Origin: CAZOBJ01 sp964577825
GTDB taxonomy: Bacteria > Planctomycetota > SZUA-567 > JAFGNG01
Length of the DNA stretch: 13,505 bases
Assembly (NCBI GenBank): GCA_964577825.1
Contig: CAZOBJ010000088.1
Coordinates: 1-13,505, forward strand
Direction of reading: 5' to 3'
Part shown: positions 6,829 through 13,505 of the stretch, one piece after another
How the letters are laid out: every line of letters begins with the position of its first letter
Numbering within the stretch: position 1 is the first letter of the stretch
Notes under the pieces: model-generated
Databases searched by the model: none
What the model was told of the DNA's origin: nothing
Seen by the model: the letters and a program-made list of their open reading frames with translations, nothing else
Translations under genes and position numbers: made by a program

Positions 6829-7770
6829 CTAGATCTCTTGCTTGCAGGCGTCCAGGACCTCGGAGAGCGAGCCCGTAGCCAGGCAGATGCGCGTATCCGC
6901 GCCGCCGTAGTAGAGCCAGAGCTCATCCGCCTCGGCATCCGCAATGGCCCCGCACGGGAATACCACGTTGTCCACCCAGCCATTGACCTCGTACTCGGCC
7001 TCCGGATGGAGGAGCGTGCTGTAGGTCCGCCCGACGATCTTGAGCGGGTCCTCGATGTCGAGCAGGATCGCGCCGATGGCGTAGTGCGGTCCGTCGCAGG
7101 GCACGGACACCCCGTGCACGATGACGAGCCAGCCTTCGTGCGTGCGCACCGGGGGCGTAGGCCCGATCTTGTAGGCATTCCAGTGGCTCCATCCGCCCAT
7201 CAAGAGGGGCCGGAAGCATCCCCAGTGGACAAGGTCCGGACTCGACGAGAGCCAGATGGAACCGCGCGCGCCCTCACCGGCGCCGGGGCGGTCCAGTTTG
7301 TAGTACTTGCCGCCGATTTTCTCCGGGAAGAGCGAAGCACCTCGCTCCGGAGGCGGGCAGATGATCTCGACGGGCTCGTACGTCTTGAAGTCTCTGGTCT
7401 TTCCAAGCACGCCGCTGGGGCCAGTATATCCGCCGCCCACAGGCGTGAGGATGTAGTAGGTGTCGTCGATCTTGGTAAGCCGATTGTCGATGATATGGCG
7501 CGACACCATGGAGTAGGGGAATGGCCGGCTGGCGAGCTCGATGAAGGGCTTCTCCTCCACGGTGAAGTGCACTCCGTCGTCGCTCCAGGCGAGCCAGGTA
7601 TCCCCGAGGTGATCGGTCTTCCACGGGAGCACGGACAACAGGAGAATCGTCTTGCCTTCGTGGCGCGCGGGAGCGGGATTGAAGACTTGCTTTGCACCGC
7701 AGGGGATGTCCTCAGGCGAGATGAGCGGGTTCTCTGGATGCCGAGTGAGAATCCGAGTTGCATCCTTCAT
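6829..7770 (-). CDS. GH130-family glycoside phosphorylase/hydrolase (beta-mannoside type)
   Basis: GH130 enzymes are five-bladed beta-propellers that phosphorolyse or hydrolyse beta-linked mannosides. The 313-residue length and motif order fit: FNPAPARHEGK (30-40), LAWSDDGVHF (60-69), IIDNRLTKIDDTYYI (93-107), ASLFPEKIGGKYYKLDRP (145-162), HWNAYKIGPTPPVRT (196-210), GWLVIVHG (213-220), AIGAILLDIEDPLKIVGR (231-248) and VNGWVDNVVFPCG (262-274). Asp95 is in the place of the family's catalytic Asp, but the usual EDPR is IDNR. I cannot tell phosphorylase from hydrolase. There is no signal peptide, so it is probably cytoplasmic. GAGGAG lies eight bases before the ATG. It starts 43 bases after the coiled-coil gene on the same strand, so they are probably co-transcribed. 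The 42 bases separating it from gatA hold no strong terminator. Confidence 0.88.
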   Translation of the reverse strand: MKDATRILTRHPENPLISPEDIPCGAKQVFNPAPARHEGKTILLLSVLPWKTDHLGDTWLAWSDDGVHFTVEEKPFIELASRPFPYSMVSRHIIDNRLTKIDDTYYILTPVGGGYTGPSGVLGKTRDFKTYEPVEIICPPPERGASLFPEKIGGKYYKLDRPGAGEGARGSIWLSSSPDLVHWGCFRPLLMGGWSHWNAYKIGPTPPVRTHEGWLVIVHGVSVPCDGPHYAIGAILLDIEDPLKIVGRTYSTLLHPEAEYEVNGWVDNVVFPCGAIADAEADELWLYYGGADTRICLATGSLSEVLDACKQEI

Positions 7771-7813
7771 TGCGGTCTCTCCTCAACGAGACGATGGTGC
7801 GGACAATAGACGC

Positions 7814-9991
7814 TCAGCGCTTCAGTCGCTCGACACCCTCGGGCAGCCCCAGATACTTGATCGCCGCCTCATAGCACTCCCGACACTTGTGGAACAGACG
7901 CTTGCCGCCCTCATGGGCGCTCTGCAGGTATAGGGCATAGTGGCGACGCCAGTTGCGGCGGTCGTTCTCCTCGGAGTAGATGGCCGCCTTCTCGCGGGTC
8001 TCGCGGTTCTTGCGACGGTACTCCCAACGCACGGTGGCGTACGCTGCGACGAGCGTGTCGCTCGTCATCAGGTCCACGCCCGCGCTCGCCTTGCTGGTAT
8101 CCCACCGGAAGTCGGCGAGCAGGTTGTGGAGAATCCGTTCGCGCAGCCCGGGCCGGAGCATGTACGCGGGCACGACAAGCCGCCCGCGCTCGGGCCGGCT
8201 GCGGGGGTTCCACGCATAGCCCATGAACCCGCACGCCGGGGCCAGGAGCACCACCGGAGAGAAGCGCAGGTGGATGCGCTGACTCGGCTTGCGCACCGGC
8301 AGAAGGGGGTCCTTGAAGATCGTGGTGTCGCGCGCCTCGATGTCTGCGAGCGCGCGCAGAATCTCCTCACGGCTGTTGATCGTGCCCGCCTGTGGCCTGT
8401 AGTTGTCTCGCAACGAGAAAGCGGGGAAGGGGTCCTTGAGCTTTGCGCACAGCCGCGAGACGCGATGGATGGCGCGCGCTTCCTTGCGCACAAGTGACTC
8501 GGAGGTGATTTGCGCCTGCGCAGCCGCCAGCCGCCTGCGCGCGGTGTCACGAGCCTCGGCAAGCTCGGGCAGGAATCGGTCGTTGATGTGCGCCACCGCC
8601 CGGTCCATGCGCGCCGCTTCCACGCGGGCGGACTGCGCCTGGTTGCTCAGATCCTGGTAGCGGCGCTTGTAGTCGGGTGCGCTGCGGACGAGCTTGCGGC
8701 GCTGCGCCTCGGCCTCAGCACGCTCCTCGCGCAGAGACTGGGCCCGCACGCGCAGCGTCTTGGCGAGCTCGTGCAGGGCGGGCTCTCGCGTCTTCAGGAA
8801 TACGATCCTGCGCCAGGCCTTGTCGGCCTTCCATGCCTCGCTGTGGCGTTGGTTGAGCTCCAGGTCCTCGTCGATGGACGGCGTGATGTACCCGCGCGCA
8901 ATGGCCTCCATGTACTCGTCGGCATATAGTACATGGGTGGCGGACATGGCATAGTCCCAGCCCTGACGGTGCTGGGCGGCGTCCTGCAAGAGGTGCTCGG
9001 CGAAATCCGGGGACAGAAACCACTCCGAGGCGCCGATCATTCCGTACCGCAGGCAGGCGCGCAGGTGCGCCTCCTGAGTGGCATCGAGGTCTGTGTCCTC
9101 GACGAGCAGCGCCGCTGCGTTCTCGTATACGCGCCAGAAGCACGCCGACAGGATGCGGTCCAGGCTGCGAAGCTCGTCATTGACGGCCGCCAGGATGGCT
9201 ACGTGCCCCGCCTCGTCATGTTGGTAACGCGCTTCGGCTTCCTTGAACTCTCCTCTGCGCGAGAGCAGGCCACGGATGCCCTTGCTACGGCTGGCCTCAT
9301 TCTCCTGCAGGGCGGCACGCACGCCGCGAAGGGCCTCAGTCTCTCGAGCCTGGATGCTCTCGAGAAGCCGGGCCGCCACCGCCCACCCGTACAGGTCATC
9401 AGCCTGGATCGCGCATTGTCGAAGCAGCGTGTACAAGGGCTCGGACTTGACCACCTCCGCGGCCATGCGCATGAGCGCCGGGCCGGTCTCCTCTCGCTCG
9501 ATCAACAGCTCCCACTGCCGGGTAGCCAGGCGGTAAGCTTCTGCGAGTTCCTTGCCAAGGGAGGGGCCTTGCTGCTCGCGCTGCTTGACGCCTGACTTGA
9601 GCCGCTCGCGGAGATTCGCTTGGCGCGCACGAGCCTCGTCCGCGGACGGGAGGTCGCGGGCCTCGCGATCCTGTCGGCGTAGCTCGCGCTTGACGTCATC
9701 GGGCAGGTTGCGGCGGGCCTGCATGTCCTTGCGCTGGTCCTGAAGCTTGACAATACGGGCGCCCACGGCCAAGCGCGCTTGGAGGGCCTGCTCCAAGCTC
9801 GCCGGAATCTCCACCGTATCGGCGAGAGCCTGCACCTTGGTGGCGACGTCCAGGCCTTCCAGCTCGTCGTCGTCTTCGTACTCGCCGACGTTCAGGGGCG
9901 CGGGCTCCTGCTGCTCGATCGACGCCTCATCTGGCGGTTGTGAACCACGCCCGACCTGATCGGAATGCCTCTGCTCGTCAGGCGCAGACAT
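7814..9991 (-). CDS. Large helical coiled-coil protein of unknown function
   Basis: I do not recognise this 725-residue protein. There is no signal peptide or membrane segment. Residues 1-35 are polar and probably disordered, followed by an acidic patch (EYEDDDELEGLD, 37-48). Charged, Ala/Glu/Arg-rich helices of coiled-coil character cover about 65-170, 210-265 and 400-515. A separate C-terminal region (about 570-725) is less helical. It begins with IHLRFSPVVLLAPACGFMGY, continues through GRLVVPAY (603-610) and LLADFRWDTSKASAGVD (624-640), and is rich in aromatic and basic residues (RWEYRRKNRETREK, ENDRRNWRRHY). It ends near a CxxC pair (Cys703, Cys706). Start 9991 has GGGAGG five to six bases upstream; the open frame continues 85 codons farther but without support. 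It is the first gene of a unit with the GH130 gene. A structural, scaffold or nucleic-acid-binding role is possible but only guesswork. Confidence 0.8.
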   Translation of the reverse strand: MSAPDEQRHSDQVGRGSQPPDEASIEQQEPAPLNVGEYEDDDELEGLDVATKVQALADTVEIPASLEQALQARLAVGARIVKLQDQRKDMQARRNLPDDVKRELRRQDREARDLPSADEARARQANLRERLKSGVKQREQQGPSLGKELAEAYRLATRQWELLIEREETGPALMRMAAEVVKSEPLYTLLRQCAIQADDLYGWAVAARLLESIQARETEALRGVRAALQENEASRSKGIRGLLSRRGEFKEAEARYQHDEAGHVAILAAVNDELRSLDRILSACFWRVYENAAALLVEDTDLDATQEAHLRACLRYGMIGASEWFLSPDFAEHLLQDAAQHRQGWDYAMSATHVLYADEYMEAIARGYITPSIDEDLELNQRHSEAWKADKAWRRIVFLKTREPALHELAKTLRVRAQSLREERAEAEAQRRKLVRSAPDYKRRYQDLSNQAQSARVEAARMDRAVAHINDRFLPELAEARDTARRRLAAAQAQITSESLVRKEARAIHRVSRLCAKLKDPFPAFSLRDNYRPQAGTINSREEILRALADIEARDTTIFKDPLLPVRKPSQRIHLRFSPVVLLAPACGFMGYAWNPRSRPERGRLVVPAYMLRPGLRERILHNLLADFRWDTSKASAGVDLMTSDTLVAAYATVRWEYRRKNRETREKAAIYSEENDRRNWRRHYALYLQSAHEGGKRLFHKCRECYEAAIKYLGLPEGVERLKR

Positions 9992-10037
9992 GCAGCCCTC
10001 CCGACGATCGGGACGCCCCACCCGACCCGATCCGGAA

Positions 10038-10099
10038 TTTCCTCCGCAAACATACGAGATTTCCTGGCAAACGCAAGAGTTTCCGGCGATCAAACAGAG
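10038..10099 (-). repeat. Three degenerate 20-22 base direct repeats upstream of the coiled-coil gene
   Basis: On the plus strand, copies begin TTTCC at 10038, 10060 and 10080. On the minus strand each copy reads CTC, then a GTTTG core, then GGAAA at its end. The first two copies are closest to each other; the third has its core shifted. Steps of 22 and 20 bases are about two helical turns, so proteins bound to each copy would lie on one face. They overlap the candidate promoter. Confidence 0.4.
10049..10076 (-). promoter_or_regulatory. Candidate promoter of the coiled-coil/GH130 unit
   Basis: On the minus strand TTGCGT (10076-10071) and TATGTT (10054-10049) are 16 bases apart, matching consensus at three and four positions. 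The local sequence is richer in A and T than its surroundings. Transcription would begin near 10042, about 50 bases before the start codon. Confidence 0.35.
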
Positions 10100-10136
10100 A
10101 CCGACGAGGAGTTGCAGGGAGACCTGGGGAAAATGG

Positions 10137-10165
10137 TTGCGCTTGAAGAAGTCGACGCCTATCCT
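10137..10165 (+). promoter_or_regulatory. Candidate promoter of pckG
   Basis: TTGCGC (10137-10142) and TATCCT (10160-10165) are 17 bases apart, a weak -35 and a fair -10. The resulting leader would be about 115 bases. The 296-base divergent gap 9992-10287 thus holds the repeats and leftward promoter on its left and this rightward promoter in its middle. No other gene is seen in it. Confidence 0.3.
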
Positions 10166-10250
10166 AGTTCCCTCACAAGGAAACCCGCGTGGGATGACCG
10201 CTTCGAGTAGTCCTGCGCTTCGTGTGCGGGGCCTTTGTGCATGCATCGGA

Positions 10251-10280
10251 CAGACGCGGTTGGTCTGCGAACCGGGAGAG
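10251..10280 (+). promoter_or_regulatory. Interlocking short stems next to the pckG ribosome-binding site
   Basis: CAGAC (10251-10255) can pair with GTCTG (10263-10267). CGGTT (10257-10261) can pair with AACCG (10270-10274), which abuts the GGAG of the ribosome-binding site. The two stems interleave, so they are either mutually exclusive or form a compact H-type pseudoknot. Connecting segments are only one to two bases, which makes the pseudoknot marginal. Confidence 0.25.
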
Positions 10281-10287
10281 ATCGTTG

Positions 10288-12060
10288 ATGACTCAGCACC
10301 AGGAACTCACCAAGTGGGTGGAAGAGATGGCCGCCCTGTGCCGCCCGGACCGCATCCACTGGTGCGATGGGTCCGAGGCGGAACGCGATCGCCTGACCCG
10401 CGAGGCCATGGCCACGGGCGAGCTGTTGCCCCTTAACCAAGAGCGGCTGCCCGGATGCGTGTACCACCGGACTGCGCTCAACGACGTGGCTCGCACCGAG
10501 AACCTGACGTTCATCTGCATGGACCGGCAGGAGGACGCCGCGCCGATCAATAACTGGATGCCCCGCGAAGAGGGCTACCAGAAAGCCGGGGCCATCTTCA
10601 AGGATTCCATGCGCGGACGCACGATGTACGTGATCCCGTTCAGCATGGGACCGCTGGGCGGACCGTCGTCGAAGATCGGGGTGGAGCTGACCGACAGCAT
10701 CTACGTGGTCCTGAACATGCGCATCATGACCAGGATGGGTACGCCCGTGTTGGAGGCGCTGGGTACGCACGGGACCTTCACCAAGTGCCTGCACGGCAAG
10801 GCGGAGCGCGACATCAACCGGCGGCTGATCCTCCATTTCCCGGAAGACAACACGATCTGGAGCGTCGGCTCGGGATACGGCGGCAACGTGCTCCTGGGCA
10901 AGAAGTGCATGGCCCTGCGCATCGCGAGCTATCTGGCCAAGCAGGAGGGGTGGCTTGCCGAGCACATGCTGATCCTGGGCATCGAGGCGCCCAACGGCGA
11001 GACCCATTACGTAGCCGGCGCGTTCCCATCCGCGTGCGGCAAGACGAACCTGGCCATGCTCGTGCCCCCGGACGCGCTGCGCGAGAAGGGATACAAGGTC
11101 TGGACCGTAGGCGACGACATCGCCTGGATGCGCATCGGCCAGGACGGTCGGCTGTGGGCCATCAACCCGGAGTACGGGATGTTCGGCGTGGCGCCGGGCA
11201 CGAGCGAGAAAACGAATCCGAACGCCATGGCCGCGGTCCAACGCAACACGATCTTCACGAACGTGGCCCTGCGCGACGACGGAACGGTCTGGTGGGAGGG
11301 CCATGACGACGATCCGCCCGCCGCCTGCACGGAGTGGCGCGGGGGCCGATGGGAACCCGGCATGTGCGACGAAGAAGGGCGCCCCATTCCTGCGGCCAAC
11401 CCGAACAGCCGGTTCACCGCGCCGCTCAGCCAGGTACCGTGCGTCTCGCCGCACTGGGAGGACCCGCAGGGCGTGCCGATTAGTGCCATCATCCTGGGCG
11501 GGCGGCGCGCGCACCTGGCGCCGCTCGTGTACGAGAGCTTCGGATGGCAGCATGGGACCTTTGTCGGCGCCACCATGGCCTCGGAGCGCACCGCGGCCCA
11601 GTACGGAAAGCTGGGGGAGGTGCGCCGCGACCCGATGGCCATGCGCCCCTTTACCGGGTACAACATGGGCGACTACTTCCGCCACTGGCTGACCATGGGC
11701 GAACGGATCGCTCATCCGCCGAAGATCTTTCACGTCAATTGGTTCCGAACGGGCGAGGATGGCGAGTTCCTATGGCCCGGATTCGGAGAGAACCTGCGCG
11801 TGCTCAACTGGGTGGTGGGACGATGCAGCGCAGAGGCGGGCGCCATCGACACACCCATCGGGCGCATGCCTCGACCCAAGGACATCGACCTGGACGGCGT
11901 GGACGTCTCGGATCAGGCCATGGAGGAGCTTCTGTCCATCGACCGAGACGCCTGGCGTGCCGAGGCCGAGCAGATCGACGAGTTTTTTGGCTCGATCGGG
12001 CCGCGGCTTCCGGACAAGCTGCGCCAGGAACTCGCCGCGCTGCGTGAGCGTTTGAGCTGA
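10288..12060 (+). CDS. pckG: Phosphoenolpyruvate carboxykinase, GTP-dependent type
   Basis: The enzyme interconverts oxaloacetate plus GTP with PEP plus GDP and CO2, the first committed step of gluconeogenesis or, in reverse, an anaplerotic or fermentative step. The 590-residue length is that of the GTP family (about 600). Motifs include MRGRTMYVIPFSMGP (108-122), the P-loop AFPSACGKTN (245-254) with the hyper-reactive Cys250 and Lys252, the GDDIAW metal/kinase-2 motif (275-280), FGVAPGTS (299-306), and HVNWFR and PGFGEN toward the C terminus. GGGAGAG at 10274-10280 lies about eight bases before ATG 10288; a longer in-frame start at 10222 has no comparable site. There is no obvious operon partner: the upstream unit is divergent and ribBA has its own promoter 28 bases after the stop. 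Confidence 0.97.
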   Translation: MTQHQELTKWVEEMAALCRPDRIHWCDGSEAERDRLTREAMATGELLPLNQERLPGCVYHRTALNDVARTENLTFICMDRQEDAAPINNWMPREEGYQKAGAIFKDSMRGRTMYVIPFSMGPLGGPSSKIGVELTDSIYVVLNMRIMTRMGTPVLEALGTHGTFTKCLHGKAERDINRRLILHFPEDNTIWSVGSGYGGNVLLGKKCMALRIASYLAKQEGWLAEHMLILGIEAPNGETHYVAGAFPSACGKTNLAMLVPPDALREKGYKVWTVGDDIAWMRIGQDGRLWAINPEYGMFGVAPGTSEKTNPNAMAAVQRNTIFTNVALRDDGTVWWEGHDDDPPAACTEWRGGRWEPGMCDEEGRPIPAANPNSRFTAPLSQVPCVSPHWEDPQGVPISAIILGGRRAHLAPLVYESFGWQHGTFVGATMASERTAAQYGKLGEVRRDPMAMRPFTGYNMGDYFRHWLTMGERIAHPPKIFHVNWFRTGEDGEFLWPGFGENLRVLNWVVGRCSAEAGAIDTPIGRMPRPKDIDLDGVDVSDQAMEELLSIDRDAWRAEAEQIDEFFGSIGPRLPDKLRQELAALRERLS

Positions 12061-12087
12061 TCCTCGGCGCGGCGCACTCGGTTTCGC

Positions 12088-12115
12088 TTGACACCTGCGA
12101 GGCGGCCGCTACTAT
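12088..12115 (+). promoter_or_regulatory. Promoter of the ribBA-ribH operon
   Basis: A perfect TTGACA (12088-12093), a 16-base spacer and TACTAT (12110-12115) predict a start near 12122. The leader would be only about 38 bases. That is too short for an FMN riboswitch (RFN element), and none of its conserved GC blocks are seen. Confidence 0.65.
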
Positions 12116-12121
12116 TTCCGG

Positions 12122-12135
12122 CACAACCGGTTGTG
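12122..12135. promoter_or_regulatory. Perfect 14-base palindrome at the ribBA transcription start (candidate operator)
   Basis: CACAACCGGTTGTG is a perfect dyad without a central gap, beginning about six bases after the -10 box. A gap-free dyad of this length over +1 is typical of a dimeric repressor site. As RNA it could form only a short hairpin with a four-base loop. It is not followed by T residues. Confidence 0.5.
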
Positions 12136-12159
12136 TCAGGGTCACTGTAGGAGGCGGGG

Positions 12160-13377
12160 ATGCCGTTCACCCCGATCGAGGACGTCATCGGCGAGGTGGC
12201 TGCCGGCCGCATGGTCGTGCTCGTGGACGACGACCGTCGCGAGAACGAGGGAGACCTTCTCGTCGCCGCTGAGAAGGTCACCCCTAACCACATCAACTTC
12301 ATGGCCGCGCACGGCCGGGGATGGATTTGCCTGGCCCTGGACCAGGACATCTGCCGCCAGCTTGAGCTTCCGCAGATGGTTGCCGACAACGAGGCCACCT
12401 TCGGGACCGCGTTCACGGTCACCATCGAGGCGCGACATGGGGTGACGACCGGCATCAGTGCCGCGGATCGGGCCCACACCATCCGCACAGCCGTGCGCGC
12501 GGACGCGCGGGCTGTGGACCTGGTGCGGCCCGGGCACGTGCAGCCCATCCGTGCGCGACGGGGCGGGGTGCTCGTGCGCGCGGGCCAGACGGAGGGGTCG
12601 GTGGACCTCGCGCGCCTGGCGAGCCTGCGGCCGGCCGGGGTTATCTGCGAGATCATGAACCCGGACGGCACCATGGCGCGGCTTCCGCAGCTGGAGAGCT
12701 TCTGCGCCGAGCATGGGATCGCGCTTTGCAGCATCGCGGACCTCATCGCATATCGGCGCAAACGCGAGAAGCTGGTCGCCTGCACGCAGTCGGTGAATCT
12801 GCCCACGGAGATCGGCGAGTTCGCGCTGCACTGCTACGAGTCGATCCTGTTTCCGAACGAGCATCACCTGGCGCTTACGCGCGGCGCGCTCGCGCCGGGC
12901 GCTTCTGCGCTGGATCACCCGGTGCTTGTGCGCGTCCACAGCGAGTGCCTGACCGGAGACGTGTTCGGATCGTGCCGATGCGACTGCGGCGAGCAGCTGC
13001 GCGCGGCCATGCGGCTCGTGCAGGAAGCGGGCGAAGGCGCCATCGTGTACATGCGCCAGGAGGGCCGGGGGATCGGCTTACCCAATAAGTTGCGTGCCTA
13101 CGGGCTGCAAGAGCATGGGCTCGACACGGTCGAGGCGAACGTGCGCCTGGGCTTTCCCGCGGACCTGCGCGACTACGGTCTGGGGGCGCAGATCCTGGCG
13201 GACCTCGGGCTGCGTACGATTCGGCTGATGACCAACAATCCGCGCAAGGTGGCCGGGCTGCAGGGCTACGGCCTGGAGCTCGTGGAGCGCGTGCCCCTGG
13301 TCACGAGAGTGAAGGACACGAACCGCCAGTACCTGGACGCGAAGCGGACCAAGCTGGGTCATTTGCTGGACGCGTAA
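12160..13377 (+). CDS. ribBA: Bifunctional RibBA: DHBP synthase fused to GTP cyclohydrolase II
   Basis: The N-terminal half (about 1-205) is 3,4-dihydroxy-2-butanone-4-phosphate synthase. It shows VLVDDDRRENEGDLLVAAEKV (20-40, with Glu28, Glu30 and Asp32), HGVTTGISAADRAHTIR (93-109) and the tail IADLIAYRR. The C-terminal half (about 210-405) is GTP cyclohydrolase II. It shows SECLTGDVFGSCRCDCG with zinc ligands Cys263, Cys274 and Cys276, YMRQEGRGIGLPNKLRAYGLQ (297-317), DTVEANVRLGF and MTNNPRKV (357-364). Together they supply both riboflavin precursors. One oddity stands out: the usual GHTEA of RibB, whose His binds the catalytic metal, reads GQTEG, with Gln143 at 12586-12588. The cyclohydrolase half looks intact. 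AGGAGG lies five bases before ATG 12160. ribH follows after 27 bases. Confidence 0.96.
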   Translation: MPFTPIEDVIGEVAAGRMVVLVDDDRRENEGDLLVAAEKVTPNHINFMAAHGRGWICLALDQDICRQLELPQMVADNEATFGTAFTVTIEARHGVTTGISAADRAHTIRTAVRADARAVDLVRPGHVQPIRARRGGVLVRAGQTEGSVDLARLASLRPAGVICEIMNPDGTMARLPQLESFCAEHGIALCSIADLIAYRRKREKLVACTQSVNLPTEIGEFALHCYESILFPNEHHLALTRGALAPGASALDHPVLVRVHSECLTGDVFGSCRCDCGEQLRAAMRLVQEAGEGAIVYMRQEGRGIGLPNKLRAYGLQEHGLDTVEANVRLGFPADLRDYGLGAQILADLGLRTIRLMTNNPRKVAGLQGYGLELVERVPLVTRVKDTNRQYLDAKRTKLGHLLDA

Positions 13378-13404
13378 CCGGGTCTGCGGGCGGAGGAGAC
13401 GGAC

Positions 13405-13505
13405 ATGGGCAGGATACTCAGCGGCAAGCTGATCGCCGGAGAGACGCGATTCGCCCTGGTGGCGAGCCGATTCAACGAATTCATCGTCTCCAGGCTGATC
13501 GAGGG
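13405..13505 (+). CDS. ribH: 6,7-dimethyl-8-ribityllumazine synthase, N-terminal fragment (3' end outside window)
   Basis: Translation from ATG 13405 gives about 33 residues containing GKLIAGETRFALVASRFNEF followed by IVSRLIEG. This matches the start of RibH, where the SRFNEF motif shapes the substrate pocket. GGAGGA at 13392-13397 is seven bases upstream. RibH condenses the pyrimidine intermediate of the GTP cyclohydrolase branch with the butanone phosphate from RibB, which fits its place directly after ribBA. The gene runs off the window edge. Confidence 0.93.
   Translation, partial: MGRILSGKLIAGETRFALVASRFNEFIVSRLIE

Noticed and set aside
9992..10246. 85-codon N-terminal extension of the coiled-coil protein
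   Set aside because: The sequence overlaps the repeats and candidate promoter, looks non-coding (including a spurious hydrophobic and Cys-rich stretch), and the start at 9991 has a strong ribosome-binding site.
10159..11733. 524-codon open frame on the minus strand antisense to pckG
   Set aside because: pckG is unmistakable on the other strand; the antisense product has no recognisable motif and is explained by GC-rich third positions.
11979..11994. CGAG...CTCG around a T6 run, resembling a terminator
   Set aside because: It lies inside the pckG coding sequence, the T-run is in the loop rather than after the stem, and the stem is only four pairs.
12061..12159. FMN riboswitch upstream of ribBA
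   Set aside because: The predicted leader is about 38 bases and contains none of the conserved RFN blocks.

Overview
This 13.5 kb, GC-rich, densely coding window looks like ordinary chromosome of a free-living bacterium. Starts are mostly ATG with clear GGAG-type ribosome-binding sites, promoters are of the TTGACA/TATAAT (sigma-70-like) kind, and the tRNA gene encodes its own CCA end. I cannot fix the phylum. GatCAB-type tRNA amidation, a GTP-type PEP carboxykinase, a GH130 glycosidase and a fused RibBA fit several Gram-negative or candidate-phylum lineages. No mobile element, CRISPR array, phage gene or rRNA is visible.

Layout, left to right. The end of a SAM-dependent methyltransferase (1-479) is followed by a 197-base gap with one hairpin and a multi-pass membrane protein of unknown function (677-2269). 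Facing it on the minus strand is a group reading tRNA-Cys (4059-3985), the ribosome-rescue factor arfB (3750-3310) and a stand-alone GMP-synthase-like ATP pyrophosphatase (3220-2288). A compact divergent promoter region (4081-4167) drives tRNA-Cys leftward and, rightward, a metallophosphoesterase followed by gatC and gatA (4243-6786). No gatB lies next to gatCA. Converging on gatA is a minus-strand two-gene unit: a 725-residue helical, coiled-coil protein I do not recognise (9991-7814), then a GH130-family glycoside phosphorylase/hydrolase (7770-6829). Divergent from that unit is pckG (10288-12060), then a riboflavin operon beginning with ribBA (12160-13377) and running into ribH (13405 to the edge).

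How the genes work together. GatC and GatA are two of the three subunits of the enzyme that amidates misacylated Glu-tRNA(Gln) or Asp-tRNA(Asn). With tRNA-Cys and ArfB they make the centre of the window a translation neighbourhood. RibBA and RibH supply both precursors and the condensing enzyme for lumazine. PckG links oxaloacetate and PEP.

The most useful anomalies are substitutions in otherwise clear enzymes. The metal-bridging Asp of the metallophosphoesterase is Ala38. The conserved GHTEA histidine of the DHBP-synthase half of RibBA is Gln143. The GMP-synthase-like protein has lost much of the family's nucleotide-binding signature and its C-terminal Glu. The least explained unit is the coiled-coil gene plus GH130 gene, preceded by three degenerate 20-22 base direct repeats over its likely promoter. 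Inverted repeats also sit at the predicted transcription starts of the metallophosphoesterase-gatCA and ribBA units.
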